Source: Paractinoplanes ferrugineus
Lineage (GTDB): Bacteria > Actinomycetota > Actinomycetes > Mycobacteriales > Micromonosporaceae
Assembly: GCF_016862195.1 (NCBI RefSeq)
Contig: NZ_BOMM01000029.1
Coordinates: 124,001-188,000, forward strand
DNA length: 64,000 bases
Direction of reading: 5' to 3'
The translations under genes and the position numbers were made by a program. Shown piece by piece: positions 6,872-14,966 of this stretch. Position 1 is the stretch's first letter. Each line of letters begins with the position of its first letter. The notes beneath the pieces are model-generated. The model was not told the DNA's origin. It saw only the letters and a list, made by a program, of their open reading frames with translations, and did not search any database.

Positions 6872-8653
6872 GTGCTGCGCATCGGTAACTGCTCCGGCTT
6901 CTACGGCGACCGCCTGTCCGCGATGCGCGAGATGCTCGACGGCGGCGAGCTCGACGTCCTGACCGGCGACTACCTGGCCGAACTGACGATGCTCATCCTC
7001 GGCCGGGACCGGGCGGCCGACCCCGAGACGGGTTATGCGCGCACCTTCCTGACCCAGCTGCGTGACTGCCTGGCCCTGGCCCTGGACCGCCGGGTGCGCA
7101 TCGTGACCAACGCGGGCGGCGTGAACCCGGCCGGCCTGGTGACCGCCATCCGCGCCCTCGGCCTGCCGGCGAAGATCGCCCTGGTCCGGGGCGACGACCT
7201 CACCGCGCGAGCCACCGAACTGGGCCTCGGCCGGCCTCTCGGCGCGCACGCCTACCTGGGGGCGTTCGGGATAGCGCGGGCGCTCGACGCCGGCGCCGAC
7301 GTCGTCGTCACCGGCCGGGTCACCGACGCGTCATTGGTCATCGGCCCGGCGATCGCGCACTTCGGCTGGGGCCGCGACGACCACGACCGGCTCGCCGGCG
7401 CCACCGTGGCCGGACACGTACTCGAATGCGGCACCCAGGCCACCGGCGGCAACTACTCGTTCTTCCAGGAGATCGAAGATCTCCGGCACCCCGCCTTCCC
7501 GATCGCCGAGATCGCCGAGGACGGGTCGTCGATCATCACGAAACACCCCGGCACCGGCGGCGCGGTCACGGTCGGCACGGTCACCGCCCAACTCGTGTAC
7601 GAGATCCAGGACGCCCACTACGCCGGACCGGACGTCACCACCCGCCTCGACACCGTGTCACTGCGGCAGGACGGGCCCGACCGGGTCGCCATCGAGGGGG
7701 TACGCGGTGCCGCCCCACCCCCGGACCTGAAAGTCTCCCTGACCTCCATCGGCGGGTTCCGCAACGAGCTGACGGTCGTCCTCACCGGCCTCGACATCGA
7801 CGCGAAGGCCGAGTTGTTCCGCCGCCAGTTCGAGGCCGGCCTGCGCACCCGCCCGGCCGAACTGTCGTGGTCGCTGGCCCGCGTCGACACCCCCGACGCG
7901 CACACCCAGCAGCAGGCCTCGGCATTGCTGACCGTGGTGGCCCGCGACCCCGACGAGAAGAAGGCCGGCCGCGGGTTCGCCGACGCGGCGGTTCAGGTGG
8001 CGCTGGGGTCCTATCCCGGCTTCTTCAGCGTCGCGTCACCGGGACGAGCACATCCGTACGGCGTGTTCACCGCCGGGTTCGTGCCGCAGGGCGCGGTGGC
8101 TCACGAGGTGGTGCTGGCCGACGGCACGGTCGAACAGATCAGCCCGCCCTCGCCGAGCTCACTGCCGCCCAGCCCGCCGACGCCCAGCTCATTGCCGCCC
8201 AGCCCGCCCTCCCCGAGGGGGAGCCCCCACAGGCCATTGTCCTCGGAAAACGGGGAGCTCGCCGGATCGGCCGTCGTCGGCTGTGGACAACCTCGAACTG
8301 TGGACGGCGTCCCCGCGCGGCGGCTCCCGCTCGGCACGCTCGTCGGCGCCCGGTCCGGTGACAAGGGCGGCGACGCCAACATCGGTCTGTGGACGCGCAC
8401 CGAGGCGGCCTACACCTGGCTCGCGGACCTGATCCGCGAGGAGCGGGTGCGTGCTCTGCTGCCGGAGACGGCCGACAAGGCTCTGCTCATCACGCGCCTG
8501 CCGAACATCTTCGCGGTCAACATCGTCGTGGCCGGGTTGCTCGGTGCCGGCGTCGCCTATCAGGCGCGGTTCGATCCGCAGGCCAAGGGCCTGGGCGAGT
8601 GGCTGCGGTCGCGGCTGGTCGACATCCCGGAAACACTGCTGGAGGAAGAATGA
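6872..8653 (+). CDS. atuA: AtuA-family (DUF1446) acyclic terpene utilisation-like protein
   Basis: 593 residues. The N-terminal DUF1446 domain starts at LRIGNCSGFYGDR and carries Gly-rich AtuA motifs (VTNAGGVNPAG, VVTGRVTDASLV, ECGTQATGGNYSFF). The C-terminal AtuA-like domain (about 480-593) begins LPLGTLVGARSGDKGGDANIG. The two are joined by a Pro/Ser linker encoded by a 30-bp tandem repeat. GTG 6872 is the first plausible start after the operator; its ribosome site is weak. AtuA proteins accompany geranyl/citronellyl-CoA-type carboxylases but their biochemical role is unsettled. Stop overlaps the next start (ATGA). Confidence 0.9.
   Translation: MLRIGNCSGFYGDRLSAMREMLDGGELDVLTGDYLAELTMLILGRDRAADPETGYARTFLTQLRDCLALALDRRVRIVTNAGGVNPAGLVTAIRALGLPAKIALVRGDDLTARATELGLGRPLGAHAYLGAFGIARALDAGADVVVTGRVTDASLVIGPAIAHFGWGRDDHDRLAGATVAGHVLECGTQATGGNYSFFQEIEDLRHPAFPIAEIAEDGSSIITKHPGTGGAVTVGTVTAQLVYEIQDAHYAGPDVTTRLDTVSLRQDGPDRVAIEGVRGAAPPPDLKVSLTSIGGFRNELTVVLTGLDIDAKAELFRRQFEAGLRTRPAELSWSLARVDTPDAHTQQQASALLTVVARDPDEKKAGRGFADAAVQVALGSYPGFFSVASPGRAHPYGVFTAGFVPQGAVAHEVVLADGTVEQISPPSPSSLPPSPPTPSSLPPSPPSPRGSPHRPLSSENGELAGSAVVGCGQPRTVDGVPARRLPLGTLVGARSGDKGGDANIGLWTRTEAAYTWLADLIREERVRALLPETADKALLITRLPNIFAVNIVVAGLLGAGVAYQARFDPQAKGLGEWLRSRLVDIPETLLEEE
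8141..8215 (+). repeat. 30-bp tandem repeat encoding the AtuA linker
   Basis: About 2.5 copies of a 30-bp unit (full copies at 8156-8185 and 8186-8215, partial copy 8141-8155), coding for Pro/Ser repeats such as SSLPPSPPTP. The repeat sits between the two conserved domains and keeps frame, so it is a flexible linker expansion. Confidence 0.8.
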
Positions 8654-10239
8654 CGGTCATCCGGTCCGCCCTCGACCAGGCCGACGGCACGGCGGCGCGG
8701 GAGTCGATGCTGGCAGCCCTGGCCGAGATCGAGGCCGAGACGGCGAAGGCGGTCGCCGGCGGCGGCGAGAAGGCGGTGGCGCGCCATCACGGCCGGGGGA
8801 AGATGACCGCCCGGGAACGCATCGAGCTTCTGCTGGATCTCGACTCGCATTTCCTCGAGCTGGCCGCGCTCGCCGGCTACGGGTCGCAGTTCGCCGTCGG
8901 CGGCAGCGTCGTCGCCGGCATCGGGGTGGTCAGCGGTGTGGAGTGCCTGCTCGTCGCCAACGATCCCACGGTCAAGGGCGGGGCCAGCAATCCCTGGTCG
9001 CTGCGTAAGACGCTGCGGATGCACGAGATCGCGCGGCAGAACCGGCTTCCGCTCATCGCGCTCGTCGAGTCCGGCGGCGCTGACCTGCCGACCCAGAAGG
9101 ACGTCTTCATCCCGGGCGGGGCGGTGTTCCGCGATCTCACCCGGTTGTCGGCGAGCGGGATCCCGACGATCGCGATCGTCTTCGGCAACTCGACTGCCGG
9201 TGGGGCCTACCTGCCGGGGATGAGCGACCACGTGGTGCTCATCGAGAAGCGGTCCAAGGTGTTCCTGGCCGGGCCGCCGCTGGTCAGGGCGGCCACCGGG
9301 GAGGAGTCCGACGACGAGTCGCTGGGCGGGGCCGAGATGCACGCGCGGGTCTCGGGGCTGGCCGACCATTACGCGGTCGACGAGCAGGACGCGATCCGGA
9401 TCGGGCGGCGGATCGTGGCCCGGCTCAACTGGCGCAAGCTGGGACCGCCGCCGGCGCCGGCGAGGCCGCCGCGTTATCCCGCCGGCGAGTTGCTCGACAT
9501 CGTCCCGGCCGGGCTCAAGTCGCCGTTCGACCCGCGGGAGGTGATCGCCCGGATCGTCGACGACAGCGACTTCGACGAGGTCAAGCCGCTCTACGGGACC
9601 TCGCTGGTGACGGGCTGGGCCACCCTGCACGGTTATCCGATCGGCATTCTGGCCAATGCGCGGGGCGTGCTGTTCAGTGCGGAGGCGCAGAAGGCGGCGC
9701 AGTTCATCCAGCTCGCCAACCGTTCGCACACTCCCCTGCTCTTCCTGCACAACACGACCGGCTACATGGTCGGCAAGGAGTACGAGCAGGGCGGGATCAT
9801 CAAGCACGGCGCCATGATGATCAACGCGGTGTCGAACTCGACGGTCCCGCACATCTCGGTGCTGATCGGCAATTCGTACGGCGCCGGCCATTACGGCATG
9901 TGCGGCCGCGCGTACGATCCGCGGTTCGTCTTCGCCTGGCCGAGCGCCCGGTCCGCCGTCATGGGCGCACAGCAGCTCGCCGATGTCACCTATCTGGTTT
10001 CCAAGGCCTCGGCGCTGAGCCGGGGCAACCCGTTCGACGAGGACGGCGCGCAGGTGGTGCGCTCGATGATCGAGCAGCAGATCACCGCCGAGTCGATGCC
10101 GCTGGTGCTGTCCGGGATGGTGTACGACGACGGCATCATCGACCCGCGCGACACCCGGGACGTGCTCGGGGTGGCGCTTTCCGCGATCCATTCCGCGCCG
10201 GTCCAGGGCACCGACGCCTTCGGCGTCTTCCGGATGTAG
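8650..10239 (+). CDS. Acyl-CoA carboxylase, carboxyltransferase (beta) subunit
   Basis: 529-residue carboxyltransferase that moves CO2 from carboxybiotin to an acyl-CoA. It has the crotonase-fold halves of the AccD/MCC-beta/AtuC type: MTARERIELLLD, NDPTVKGGA, GNSTAGGAYLPGMSDH in the N-half, and GYMVGKEYEQGGIIKHGA plus SYGAGHYGMCGRAYDPRF in the C-half. These resemble methylcrotonyl/geranyl-CoA carboxylases more than propionyl-CoA enzymes. It overlaps atuA by 4 nt and the biotin carboxylase starts 11 bp later, so the subunits are co-translated. Geranyl- versus methylcrotonyl-CoA use cannot be settled by eye. Confidence 0.93.
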   Translation: MTVIRSALDQADGTAARESMLAALAEIEAETAKAVAGGGEKAVARHHGRGKMTARERIELLLDLDSHFLELAALAGYGSQFAVGGSVVAGIGVVSGVECLLVANDPTVKGGASNPWSLRKTLRMHEIARQNRLPLIALVESGGADLPTQKDVFIPGGAVFRDLTRLSASGIPTIAIVFGNSTAGGAYLPGMSDHVVLIEKRSKVFLAGPPLVRAATGEESDDESLGGAEMHARVSGLADHYAVDEQDAIRIGRRIVARLNWRKLGPPPAPARPPRYPAGELLDIVPAGLKSPFDPREVIARIVDDSDFDEVKPLYGTSLVTGWATLHGYPIGILANARGVLFSAEAQKAAQFIQLANRSHTPLLFLHNTTGYMVGKEYEQGGIIKHGAMMINAVSNSTVPHISVLIGNSYGAGHYGMCGRAYDPRFVFAWPSARSAVMGAQQLADVTYLVSKASALSRGNPFDEDGAQVVRSMIEQQITAESMPLVLSGMVYDDGIIDPRDTRDVLGVALSAIHSAPVQGTDAFGVFRM

Positions 10240-10250
10240 AGGGGGCCACG

Positions 10251-12278
10251 ATGACGATCACGAGTGTGCTGGTGGCCAACCGCGGCGAGATCGCCCGGCG
10301 GATCTTCGGTACGTGCCGCCGCCGGGGCCTGGCCACGGTCGCGGTGTTCTCCGACGCGGATGCCGGTGAGCCGCACGTGCGCGAGGCCGACGCGGCGGTC
10401 CGCCTGCCGGGGGTGACGCCGGCGGACACCTATCTGCGGGGCGATCTGATCATCGCGGCGGCGCGGCGGGCGGGCGCCGACGCGGTCCACCCCGGTTACG
10501 GCTTCCTGTCGGAGAACGCCGGGTTCGCGCGTGACGTCCGGGCGGCCGGGCTGACCTGGATCGGGCCGTCGCCGGAGGCGATCGAGGTGATGGGCTCCAA
10601 GATCGAGTCGAAGCGCCGGATGGCGGTCGCGGGTGTGCCGGTCCTCGACCGGCTCGACGTCGCGGACCTGACGGCGGACGACCTTCCGGTCCTGGTGAAG
10701 GCCTCGGCCGGGGGCGGCGGTCGCGGCATGCGGATCGTCCGGTCGATGGCCGAGCTGCCGGACGCGATCGCCTCGGCCGCGCGCGAGGCGGCGGCCGCGT
10801 TCGGCGACCCGACCGTGTTCTGCGAGCGTTACCTGGAGTACGGCCATCACGTCGAGGTGCAGGTCATGGCCGACGAGCACGGCACGATCTGGGCGCTCGG
10901 CGAACGGGAGTGCTCGCTGCAGCGCCGCCATCAGAAGGTCATCGAGGAGGCTCCGTCGCCGCTGGTCGACCGGCTCGGCGGCGATCTGCGCCGGCGGCTG
11001 CTCGGCGCGGGGCGTACGGCGGCGGCCGCGGTCGGTTACCGGGGCGCCGGCACGGTCGAGTTCCTGGCCGACGAGCGGGGCGATTTCTGGTTCCTGGAGA
11101 TGAACACCCGCCTGCAGGTCGAGCACCCGGTCACCGAGTGCGTCACCGGCGTCGACCTGGTCGGCCTGCAGCTCGACGTGGCGAACGGACGTCCGTTGAG
11201 CGGCCCCGAGCCGGCGGTGACCGGCCACGCGATCGAGGCCCGCCTCTACGCCGAGGACCCGGCCGACGACTGGCGCCCGCAGACCGGCACCGTTGTCGCG
11301 TTCGACATCCCGGCCGGCGACGGCATCCGGGTCGACGCCGGCGTGCGGCCGGGAAGCGTGGTGGGCATCCATTACGACGCGATGCTGGCCAAGGTCATCG
11401 CGTACGGCCCGGACCGGGAAGCGGTGGCGGCCCGGCTCGCGGCGACCCTGCACCGCGCGCGCGTGCATGGCGTGACCACCAACCGCGATCTGCTGGTCGC
11501 CAGCCTGCGGCACCCGGATTTCCGGTCGGGCGCGATCGACACCGGTTTCTACTCGAGGAATCCGCCCCGCCGGCTGGTGGCGGCGGGACCGGACCCGGAG
11601 ATGGCCGCGCTCGTCGCCGCCCTGGCCGACGCCGCCCTCGAGCGGGGGCCGTTGCTCCCCGGCCTGACCAGCGGGTTCCGCAACATCCCGGTCGGCCACC
11701 GGAGCCGCACCTACGCCGTCCGAGCGGCCGCCCCGCCGGCGCCGCCCGACGCAACAGAGCCGGCCGCCGCAACCGAGCCGACCGAGCCGGTCGCCCCGCC
11801 GGGGCCGGCGATCCCGGGCACCGCGCCGGGCGAGCGGGGCATCGAGGTCCGCTACCGGTTCGGGCGCGACGGCCTCGAGACCGGGGCGGGGGCGACGCTG
11901 GTCTCGGCGAGCGCCGAGGAGGTGGTGCTCGAGGTGGACGGGGTCCGGCGTACCTGGTCGGTCGGGCGTTTCGAGGACCGGGTGGTGGTCGACGGGCCGG
12001 CCGGGTCGGTCGAGTTGCGCCGGCTGCCCCGCTTCACCGACCCGGCCGAGCTGATGCCGGCCGGGGCCCTCGTGGCGCCGATGCCGGGCACGGTGGTGCG
12101 GGTGGGCGCCGAGGTCGGTGACCCCGTCGCGGCCGGGCAGCCGCTGGTCTGGCTGGAGGCGATGAAGATGGAACACGCCGTGCGGGCGCCCGCCGCCGGC
12201 ACCCTCACCGAGTTGCCGGTCGAGGTCGGTCAGCAGGTCACCCAGGGCACGCCGCTCGCCGTGGTGTCCGGTGACTGA
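10251..12278 (+). CDS. Acyl-CoA carboxylase, biotin carboxylase/BCCP (alpha) subunit
   Basis: 675 residues. It carboxylates its own biotin with ATP and bicarbonate and supplies the beta subunit. N-terminal biotin carboxylase: VLVANRGEIARRI, the ATP-grasp loop KASAGGGGRGM near 150, HHVEVQV, EMNTRLQVEHPVTE. A Pro/Ala linker lies around 505-530, and the C-terminal biotinyl domain carries EAMKMEH with biotin Lys639. No enoyl-CoA hydratase or HMG-CoA lyase is encoded nearby, so downstream steps must lie elsewhere. It overlaps the TetR gene by 8 nt. Confidence 0.94.
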   Translation: MTITSVLVANRGEIARRIFGTCRRRGLATVAVFSDADAGEPHVREADAAVRLPGVTPADTYLRGDLIIAAARRAGADAVHPGYGFLSENAGFARDVRAAGLTWIGPSPEAIEVMGSKIESKRRMAVAGVPVLDRLDVADLTADDLPVLVKASAGGGGRGMRIVRSMAELPDAIASAAREAAAAFGDPTVFCERYLEYGHHVEVQVMADEHGTIWALGERECSLQRRHQKVIEEAPSPLVDRLGGDLRRRLLGAGRTAAAAVGYRGAGTVEFLADERGDFWFLEMNTRLQVEHPVTECVTGVDLVGLQLDVANGRPLSGPEPAVTGHAIEARLYAEDPADDWRPQTGTVVAFDIPAGDGIRVDAGVRPGSVVGIHYDAMLAKVIAYGPDREAVAARLAATLHRARVHGVTTNRDLLVASLRHPDFRSGAIDTGFYSRNPPRRLVAAGPDPEMAALVAALADAALERGPLLPGLTSGFRNIPVGHRSRTYAVRAAAPPAPPDATEPAAATEPTEPVAPPGPAIPGTAPGERGIEVRYRFGRDGLETGAGATLVSASAEEVVLEVDGVRRTWSVGRFEDRVVVDGPAGSVELRRLPRFTDPAELMPAGALVAPMPGTVVRVGAEVGDPVAAGQPLVWLEAMKMEHAVRAPAAGTLTELPVEVGQQVTQGTPLAVVSGD

Positions 12279-12873
12279 CGTCCGGCCCAAGCAGGACCGC
12301 AGCCGCGCCACCCGGCAGCGCCTGCTCGAGACCACGATCCGCTGCCTGGCCACGCACGGCTGGGAGGCGTCGACGGTCGGCTTCATCGCGGCCGAGGCGG
12401 GCATCAGCCGGGGCGCGGTGCAGCATCACTACCGCACCCGGGAGGCGCTGATCCTGGGCGCGCTCGAGTTCATGTTCGAGGAACGGGCCGCCCTGCTCGA
12501 CGCGTTGCCCGAGCCGACCGGCACCGGCCCGGACCGGGTGCACCGGGTGGTCGAGGGCCTGGTCGAGGGGATCGGCGGCGAGCTGTTCAAGGCCGCCCTG
12601 CAGGTGTGGACGGTGGCCGCGGCGGATCCGGAGTTGCGCGCCGCCGTCGTACCGCTGGAACGTCGTTTTGCCCGCGGGGTGCACGAGCGGGCGGTGCGGC
12701 TGCTCGGGGCGGACGACGACGACCCCGAGATCCGCGGGCTGATCCAGGCCACCCTCGACCTGGCGCGCGGCCTGGCGCTGGCGGACGTGCTGACCGACGA
12801 CTCGCGGCGCCGCGCCCGGGTGGTGCGGGCCTGGTCGGTGCAGCTGACAAGCGCGTTGAGCGCGGCCGATTAG
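12271..12873 (+). CDS. TetR family regulator of the AtuA/carboxylase operon
   Basis: 200 residues, GTG start inside the last codons of the biotin carboxylase gene. N-terminal HTH: RQRLLETTIRCLATHGWEA ... GISRGAVQHHYRTREALIL. The C-terminal helical domain is the ligand pocket. As the last gene of the operon it is the obvious candidate for the palindrome at 6823-6848; an acyl-CoA of the pathway would be the expected inducer (inference). Confidence 0.9.
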   Translation: MTDVRPKQDRSRATRQRLLETTIRCLATHGWEASTVGFIAAEAGISRGAVQHHYRTREALILGALEFMFEERAALLDALPEPTGTGPDRVHRVVEGLVEGIGGELFKAALQVWTVAAADPELRAAVVPLERRFARGVHERAVRLLGADDDDPEIRGLIQATLDLARGLALADVLTDDSRRRARVVRAWSVQLTSALSAAD

Positions 12874-12890
12874 CGAGGCCGCCGCGAGCC

Positions 12891-12910
12891 GGCCGCGGCT
12901 ATCCGCGGTC
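12891..12910. terminator. Short hairpin between convergent TetR and PadR-like genes
   Basis: CCGCGG-CTAT-CCGCGG with one extra wobble and one G-C pair gives an 8-bp stem. It overlaps the stop region of the minus-strand gene and lies 18 bp past the TetR stop; plausible bidirectional terminator. Confidence 0.4.
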
Positions 12911-13420
12911 GCGGGCGCGCCGCCGGGTGTGCAGGCTGCGCAGCCAGGCCACCTCGGCGGCGAGGGCGGCGTCGGTGAGTTCGGCGCGGGCGCTCGCGGG
13001 CGAGAGGTCGGCGGAGGCGGGCGCCGGGGCGGCCCGCAGCCGGCTCAGCTCCAGCTGGGCCAGGCAGACCTGCACGACCATGTCGAACGTCGCCCGGTCG
13101 GTCGCGGCGACGGCGAGCAGCACCCGGATGCGTACGTCATCGGGGGTGAACTCGGCCGGCACCCGCAGCAGCCACATCCGCTGCCGCCGCGCCCCCGCGT
13201 CGGTCAGCGCCCAGCTGCGCCGGCGCGGCTGGGCCGGGGTGGCCCGGGACCGCACCAGCCCGAGCCGCTCCTGGCGGCCCAGCGTCCAGGTGACGCGGGA
13301 GATGTCGACCCGCTCGTGCGGCCCGAAGGTGTCGGCGTGCCGGCACTGGATCTCGTGGGCGGTGCCCGGCCGATCGCCCAGCAGCACGAGCAACACGTCC
13401 GCCAGGGCCAGCACCGGCAC
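12899..13420 (-). CDS. PadR-like winged-helix regulator
   Basis: 173 residues. It opens with LALADVLLVLLGDRPGTAHEIQ, which matches the first helices of PadR proteins; a wing (RRRSWALTDAGARRQRMW) follows near 70. The C-terminal half is a longer helical region typical of the Vir/AphA-like PadR subgroup. GTG 13420 and GTG 13414 are both possible; the purine stretch GAGGGGGG is better spaced for 13414. The perfect inverted repeat at 13437-13447 lies just upstream. Target unknown. Confidence 0.7.
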   Translation of the reverse strand: MPVLALADVLLVLLGDRPGTAHEIQCRHADTFGPHERVDISRVTWTLGRQERLGLVRSRATPAQPRRRSWALTDAGARRQRMWLLRVPAEFTPDDVRIRVLLAVAATDRATFDMVVQVCLAQLELSRLRAAPAPASADLSPASARAELTDAALAAEVAWLRSLHTRRRARDRG

Positions 13421-13436
13421 ACCCCCCTCATGCTCC

Positions 13437-13447
13437 TACAAGTTGTA
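13437..13447. promoter_or_regulatory. Inverted repeat upstream of the PadR-like gene
   Basis: TACAA-G-TTGTA, a perfect short palindrome 17 bp upstream of the PadR-like start. It resembles the TACAAC-N-GTTGTA elements between the MarR genes near 38.7 kb. Confidence 0.45.
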
Positions 13448-13584
13448 AAAGCTAGCACCGGTGGGCCACGGTGTATATTGTCCCGATTTCCGGTACGAGT
13501 GATCACGCCCACGTCGCACTCTCAGCGTCGTTGCGTAGGATTTCGGGCCGCGAGACTCTCCGACCGCCGAACCGAGGATTTCCG

Positions 13585-14277
13585 ATGCCGCTCACTCCAG
13601 CAGACATCCACAACATGGCCTTCAAGAAGCCACCCATGGGCAAGCGTGGATATGACGAGGAAGAGGTCGACGCCTTCCTCGACGAGGTCGAGCAGGAGCT
13701 CATCCGCCTCCTCGAGGAGAACAACGCCCTGTCCGACACGCTCTCGCGTGGCGGCGGCGGGGGTGGCATGGCGCCGTCCAACTCCTCGAACATGGCCCTC
13801 AACGCCGAGCTCAACGACCTGGTCGGGCAGCTCGACCGGCTCCAGGAGGCCCGCGCCCGCGCCGAGCAGAACGCCCGCGGCGTGCAGGCCGAGCTGGAAC
13901 GCGCCCGCAACCAGGCGATCGTCCCGGTGGCCGCACCGGTCGACGACGACCGCAACGCGCGGGTGCTGATGATGGCCCAGCGCACCGCCGACGACCACAT
14001 GCGCGACGCCAAGGCCGAGTCCGACCAGATCATCGGCTCCGCCCGCTCCAAGGCCGAGCAGGTCACCAGCGAGGCCCAGCTCAACGCGGCGACGATCGAG
14101 AGCGACGCGCGGCGCAACCACTCCGAGGCGATCAGCAGCATCGGCACCAAGCGCTCGGCGATGCTCGACGAGATCGATCGGCTGGGCCAGCTTGCGCAGA
14201 GTTACCACTCGGCCCTGAACAACCACGTCAACCAGCAGTTGGCGGAGCTCAACGGCGCCCCGGACGGGATCGCCTGA
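13585..14277 (+). CDS. DivIVA/Wag31-type coiled-coil protein
   Basis: 230 residues. The N-terminus ([20 protein letters not shown], then [19 protein letters not shown]) is almost the Wag31 membrane-binding crossed-hook domain. A run of six Gly and a Ser/Asn patch (about 56-70) link it to a coiled coil rich in Ala/Glu/Arg (75-220). DivIVA proteins mark curved membrane and direct polar growth in actinomycetes. The usual ftsZ-sepF neighbours are absent, so this is likely a second copy. ATG 13585 gives the conserved start. A TATATT -10-like element lies near 13470. Confidence 0.88.
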   Translation: MPLTPADIHNMAFKKPPMGKRGYDEEEVDAFLDEVEQELIRLLEENNALSDTLSRGGGGGGMAPSNSSNMALNAELNDLVGQLDRLQEARARAEQNARGVQAELERARNQAIVPVAAPVDDDRNARVLMMAQRTADDHMRDAKAESDQIIGSARSKAEQVTSEAQLNAATIESDARRNHSEAISSIGTKRSAMLDEIDRLGQLAQSYHSALNNHVNQQLAELNGAPDGIA

Positions 14278-14287
14278 CGGCGACACA

Positions 14288-14317
14288 TTGACAGAGATCA
14301 CCCCGGCCGCATAGGTT
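14288..14317 (+). promoter_or_regulatory. Sigma-70-type promoter for the lipoprotein gene
   Basis: TTGACA at 14288-14293 and TAGGTT at 14312-14317 with 18-bp spacing; the predicted start lies about 25 nt before the TTG initiation codon at 14349. Confidence 0.45.
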
Positions 14318-14348
14318 CGGCCGTTGATTCGACCGGGGGTGACCAGAT

Positions 14349-14909
14349 TTGCGTACGCGTTGGGCGGCGGCCCTTCTGATCGTGACGCTGGCGGGCTGCA
14401 CGGAGAGCAGCCCGCCGACCGCGTCCGCTCCGTCATCGGCCACGTCCGACCTGCCCGCGTCGCCGCCGGTCTCGCCGACGCCGGTCGCGCCGTCGCCGGC
14501 CGGGCCGTCGTCCGGTGCCACTCCCCCGCCGCCGAGCGACCCCGGCGCCGCGAATCCCGGCAAATTCGACGGCGTCCAACTGGTCCGTTCGGGCGGTATA
14601 GCGGGAATCACCGAGACCACCACGATCCGGACGGACGGCACCTGGACCCGGGTCCCCAGCAAGGGTGCGCAGGCCACCGGCCGCACCGACCCCGCCACAC
14701 TGGGCCGGCTCGCCGAACTGGCGGCCGACCCGCGGCTGGCCGCCGAGGCCGTTCGGAAACAACCGACCCGCGGCAACTGCGCCGACACGTACTCGTACCT
14801 GCTGACCGTCGTCGGTAAGCGGACGATCCGGTACGAATCGTGTCCCGGCCGCGACAAGCCCCCGGCCACCGTCGAGATGATCAGCCTCGTCCAGGACGCC
14901 GCCAAGTAG
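14349..14909 (+). CDS. Putative lipoprotein
   Basis: 186 residues, TTG start. Lipoprotein signal peptide with lipobox LAGC, lipidated Cys17. Residues 18-72 are a Pro/Ser/Thr-rich wall-spanning linker. The folded domain (about 73-186) has two Cys (NCADTYSYLL and RYESCPG) that could form a disulfide. The sequence VQLVRSGGIAGITETTTIR resembles small secreted domains of unknown function in actinomycetes. It ends at a shared terminator with a convergent secreted-protein gene. Function unknown. Confidence 0.8.
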   Translation: MRTRWAAALLIVTLAGCTESSPPTASAPSSATSDLPASPPVSPTPVAPSPAGPSSGATPPPPSDPGAANPGKFDGVQLVRSGGIAGITETTTIRTDGTWTRVPSKGAQATGRTDPATLGRLAELAADPRLAAEAVRKQPTRGNCADTYSYLLTVVGKRTIRYESCPGRDKPPATVEMISLVQDAAK

Positions 14910-14922
14910 CTCGGACACGGCA

Positions 14923-14953
14923 CCGCCCCGGACCGGGTACGCGTCCGGGGCGG
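14923..14953. terminator. Bidirectional terminator
   Basis: 11-bp perfect stem CCGCCCCGGAC / GTCCGGGGCGG with a 9-nt loop in the 57-bp gap between convergent genes. Confidence 0.7.
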
Positions 14954-14966
14954 CCTGGCCGCACGA

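Noticed and set aside
9990-12404. Long minus-strand open frame (about 800 codons) across the carboxylase genes
   Set aside because: It is antisense shadow of two well-supported carboxylase genes in very GC-rich DNA; its composition (Arg/His/Gly-rich) has no domain.
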